Below are positions 33,796 through 35,687 of a stretch of 35,687 bases of DNA, piece by piece. The notes under the pieces are model-generated. The model saw only the letters and a list, made by a program, of their open reading frames with translations. It was not told the origin of the DNA and made no database searches. The stretch comes from Endosaccharibacter trunci (GTDB lineage: Bacteria; Pseudomonadota; Alphaproteobacteria; Acetobacterales; Acetobacteraceae). A program made the translations under genes and the position numbers. Location of the stretch: positions 1 through 35,687 of the forward strand of contig JAMSKV010000022.1 in the NCBI GenBank assembly GCA_024515975.1. The letters are read 5' to 3'. Every line of letters starts with the position of its first letter. Positions within the stretch are counted from its first letter, which is position 1.

Positions 33796-34381
33796 AGGCA
33801 GCCTTTCCTACGCTCTGTGCGAGCCACGTCGGAAGCTGCGGCGCGGCCGCGACCAGCTCGCCGAAGACACCTGGCGGCATCTTCCGCTTCAGCGTCATAA
33901 GCGCTTCCTCGGCCTTGTCGGGGCCGAGCCACGCAAGTGCTCGCACCGCTTCCCCCGCCGGCCGACTCCCCAAGGTCAACTGCCAGCGTGGCGCGTGGCG
34001 CAGTTCCACGACCTGCTTGCCGAGGCTCATCTTCCGGCTTCGGCCCGAAGTCAGATAGACCGACCGAACCGGCACCTGCGTCGTCAGGCCAAGGGCATTG
34101 GCCGCAGCCGCTCCATTCGAGACAATGACCTCGCCCCGCTGGGCGGCGAGTGCCTCCACAGCCTGTTCGACGGAAGGCGCTCGCGTTCCGAACCGGGACG
34201 TGACCGGGCGAAGGTAGACGCCACGCCCGGCGCGGATGAGCTGCCCGCGTTCGGCCAGACGCGACAAAGCCTGGTCCACCGCAGCGCGATTGCCGAGATG
34301 GAGCAAGCTCTTAGCAGATATAGGCGCCCCTTCGGACTGCCGCTCCGCATATGCCAGAATCTGTTCGCTCAGACGCAACAT
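33788..34381 (-). CDS. abiEi: AbiEi-type antitoxin and transcriptional repressor
   Basis: The protein has 197 residues from the ATG at 34381. An N-terminal winged helix-turn-helix (about 5-60: SAKSLLHLGNRAAVDQALSRL, GQLIRAGRGVYLRP) is followed by the AbiEi C-terminal domain (for example VSNGAAAANALGL, VYLTSGRSRKMSLG). In type IV systems AbiEi counteracts AbiEii without binding it and represses its own promoter. The start is chosen because AGGAG lies seven bases before this ATG; the ATG six bases upstream is too close to it. It is the first gene of the five-gene operon and overlaps abiEii. DUF6088 is an alternative family name. Confidence 0.85.
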   Translation of the reverse strand: MLRLSEQILAYAERQSEGAPISAKSLLHLGNRAAVDQALSRLAERGQLIRAGRGVYLRPVTSRFGTRAPSVEQAVEALAAQRGEVIVSNGAAAANALGLTTQVPVRSVYLTSGRSRKMSLGKQVVELRHAPRWQLTLGSRPAGEAVRALAWLGPDKAEEALMTLKRKMPPGVFGELVAAAPQLPTWLAQSVGKAAYG

Positions 34382-34393
34382 GACCATTCTCCT

Positions 34394-34428
34394 GTTAGAA
34401 ACATAAGCAGTTTTCTGACAGTTTGCAA
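34394..34428 (-). promoter_or_regulatory. promoter and inverted-repeat operator of the AbiE/SIR2/HerA operon
   Basis: On the minus strand a -35 box TTGCAA (34423-34428) and a -10 box TATGTT (34400-34405) are 17 bases apart; each matches consensus at four of six positions. An inverted repeat GTTAGAAA / TTTCTGAC (34394-34401 with 34412-34419, seven of eight bases complementary) covers the -10 and the spacer. This is where an AbiEi repressor would be expected to bind. Confidence 0.6.
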
Positions 34429-34600
34429 CCTGATGCCCAGGACACCGAAGGCTCCGGAAATTGGGAGTCATGGGGACCAACCGCACGCCGGGGCTTGGAC
34501 AGCTTTGACGACGCTGTCTCAGGTCCGAGGATTGCGCTAAGGTTGCGGGCCTCCTTCGCCGAGTCCGGTGGCGAGGAACGAGACAGGTGGAGGCCCTGAC

Positions 34601-34804
34601 ATGCCGACGATCACCCTCTCCGCCACGCCAAAAGGCAATGGCTTCCAAGCGACGGTAACCTTCCTGGGCGACGGCGTTTCGATCAGCTCGGCCGAAACCT
34701 ATCCGACGATCGCCGAAGCCTTGACCGCCGCCGCGCTCAAACTGCTCGACATGCCCGAACGCCTGGAGGCGATGGATCGCCCGGAGCCCCTGGCAACTAG
34801 GTAA
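34601..34804 (+). CDS. small conserved protein of mobile elements, 67 aa
   Basis: The 67-residue protein starts MPTITLSATPKGNGFQATVT. It looks like a beta-rich N-terminal half (residues 1-35) and a helix at 41-58 (AEALTAAALKLLDMPERL). The ATG at 34601 has GGAGG seven bases upstream. It is divergent from the defence operon and precedes the DUF932 gene on the same strand. I recall similar short proteins beside DUF932/ParB-type genes on alphaproteobacterial plasmids and islands. Function unknown. Confidence 0.7.
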   Translation: MPTITLSATPKGNGFQATVTFLGDGVSISSAETYPTIAEALTAAALKLLDMPERLEAMDRPEPLATR

Positions 34805-35027
34805 ATCGAAGCTGACCGCTCACCTGAAAGCCGGACCCCACCGATACGGGACGACGGATCACTGGAGGGGAAAGCCTTCCCCCTGGTCGGCGCCACGGTC
34901 GCCGCCACACCCCCTTCTGCGGGGAATCCCCGCAACGCCCCTTTTAGAGTGAGAGGACGGACCGGCTTCGCCGTGACGGGTTGAGGGTTGGAGGAGAGGC
35001 CTCCGGCGCCCGTCATGGAGACTAGCC
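34805..35027 (+). promoter_or_regulatory. structured leader of the DUF932 gene
   Basis: The gap holds two hairpins, GGGGAA/TTCCCC (34867-34872 with 34877-34882) and TGCGGGG/CCCCGCA (34918-34924 with 34928-34934). A stretch resembling GAGTGAGAGGACGG...GGTTGAGGGTTGGAGGAG follows (34947 to about 34996). I recall near-identical leaders before DUF932 genes on other alphaproteobacterial elements. It may be a conserved promoter or RNA leader. No gene is seen in it. Confidence 0.4.
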
Positions 35028-35687
35028 ATGACCCATGTGGAGATTCTGGACGCCGCTTGCGATCGCGCTGACGGCTACAAGGTGGATGTGAGCCGCGGCC
35101 AGCGGATCGGGCGGGTATCGTCGGAATGGTTCTCACGGCCGGCGGACGAGCGTCACCTGTCCCTGTCGGACCTCTATGCCGCCGTCCGTAGCCGGACCGA
35201 GCGGAGCCGTACCCGAACCGTCGAGAGCGCGGCGATCCGGGTAGACGCCAGCCGCGACGATGCCGAGCGCCTGGTGCTTATGCTGCCCGGGTCGGATGCG
35301 CCGATTGCGCCCACCCATTGGAGTTTCGGCCAGCTCGCCGGTTTGGTTGGCGCGCCGGCGGCCTATCTGCGCCAGCTTCCAGCGCCACTCGCCGGAATCA
35401 ACCTGCAATACGGGCTGACCTCCCATCGCGCCGAGCAGGTGAAGACCCTGGAGATCGAAGATGGCCGCCTCGAACTGCGCGCCGTCACCGGGCCGGACTA
35501 TGGCCGCATCTTCGACCACGAGCTAGTCGCGGCCGTGCAGCGGATCGCCGGCAACGGCACGGGCGATACACGCTGGAAGGTCCCGGGCGTGCTTGACTGG
35601 TCGACGGGGATCTACAATCCGCGCGTCGACATCACCCAGGACACGACCACCCTCTATGCGTCGGACCGGGACGTTTTCCTCTTCCTT
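35028..35687 (+). CDS. DUF932-family protein (5' part; continues beyond the window)
   Basis: An open frame from the ATG at 35028 runs without a stop to the window end (220 codons). GGAG lies seven bases upstream. It begins MTHVEILDAACDRADGYKVD. The DUF932 pattern is visible in SEWFSRPADERHLSLSDLY, HWSFGQLAGLVGAPAAYLRQ, and YASDRDVFLFL at the window end. DUF932 proteins of unknown function are common on plasmids, phages and conjugative islands, often beside ParB-like and ArdC genes. It supports the mobile-element reading. Partial because the window ends. Confidence 0.8.
   Translation, partial: MTHVEILDAACDRADGYKVDVSRGQRIGRVSSEWFSRPADERHLSLSDLYAAVRSRTERSRTRTVESAAIRVDASRDDAERLVLMLPGSDAPIAPTHWSFGQLAGLVGAPAAYLRQLPAPLAGINLQYGLTSHRAEQVKTLEIEDGRLELRAVTGPDYGRIFDHELVAAVQRIAGNGTGDTRWKVPGVLDWSTGIYNPRVDITQDTTTLYASDRDVFLFL

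Larger units (their letters stand above)
18037..35687. mobile_element. genomic island (left part), continues beyond the window
   Basis: From the guaA-like junction onward all recognisable genes are accessory: a type III-like restriction operon, an AbiE/SIR2/HerA/exonuclease operon, a small hypothetical gene and a DUF932 gene of the kind carried by conjugative elements and plasmids. No housekeeping gene is present. An integrase and the intact guaA are expected outside the window to the right. The right boundary is not visible. Confidence 0.6.

Noticed and set aside
1-35687. CRISPR array, rRNA or tRNA genes, insertion-sequence transposases
   Set aside because: I saw no regularly spaced repeats, no rRNA or tRNA signatures and no transposase domains.

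Overview
This GC-rich window most resembles an alphaproteobacterium of the Acetobacteraceae/Rhodospirillales type. The clues are a Hint-domain surface or secreted protein, a large subtilase-like protein ending in glycine-rich repeats, a long-chain mannitol dehydrogenase, and multi-hairpin GC-rich extragenic repeats of the kind common in acetic acid bacteria. The assignment rests on recognised families, not on a search.

Two parts are visible. Positions 1 to about 18036 look like ordinary chromosome. They hold a TlyA-type rRNA methyltransferase, RlmN, a Hint-domain protein behind a 760-base structured intergenic region, mannitol 2-dehydrogenase, argininosuccinate synthase (argG) with a hairpin over its ribosome binding site, and a subtilase/sedolisin-like protease with an altered active site. 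They also hold a hybrid histidine kinase whose first 45 residues resemble a ParD-type ribbon-helix-helix antitoxin. A TetR repressor is divergent from a small operon: SDR dehydrogenase, NTF2-like protein, MerB-like protein, and the C-terminal remnant of a MATE transporter. Two palindromes between repressor and operon are probable operators.

From about 18037 to the end the window is a genomic island. Its left boundary carries what looks like the last codons of guaA (ending T-I-E-W-E-stop) on the minus strand. This is the expected attR footprint of an element integrated at the 3' end of guaA, with the intact guaA and integrase outside the window to the right. The right end carries a small hypothetical gene and a DUF932 gene, typical accessory genes of conjugative elements.

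Between these ends lie two minus-strand defence operons in tandem. The upstream one (34381 to 28534) is abiEi-like, abiEii-like, SIR2, HerA, DEDDh exonuclease, with every junction overlapping or abutting. It combines a type IV (AbiE) toxin-antitoxin pair, a SIR2-HerA (Nezha-like) pair and an exonuclease behind one promoter with an inverted repeat. The downstream one (28385 to 18238) is a small HTH regulator, a type III-like restriction helicase-nuclease, an unknown 370-aa protein, a beta-class DNA methyltransferase, an unknown 206-aa protein, and a UvrD-like helicase fused to a RelE/HigB-like domain. These two operons, and the way they combine known parts with unknown ones, are the best candidates for an undescribed system.
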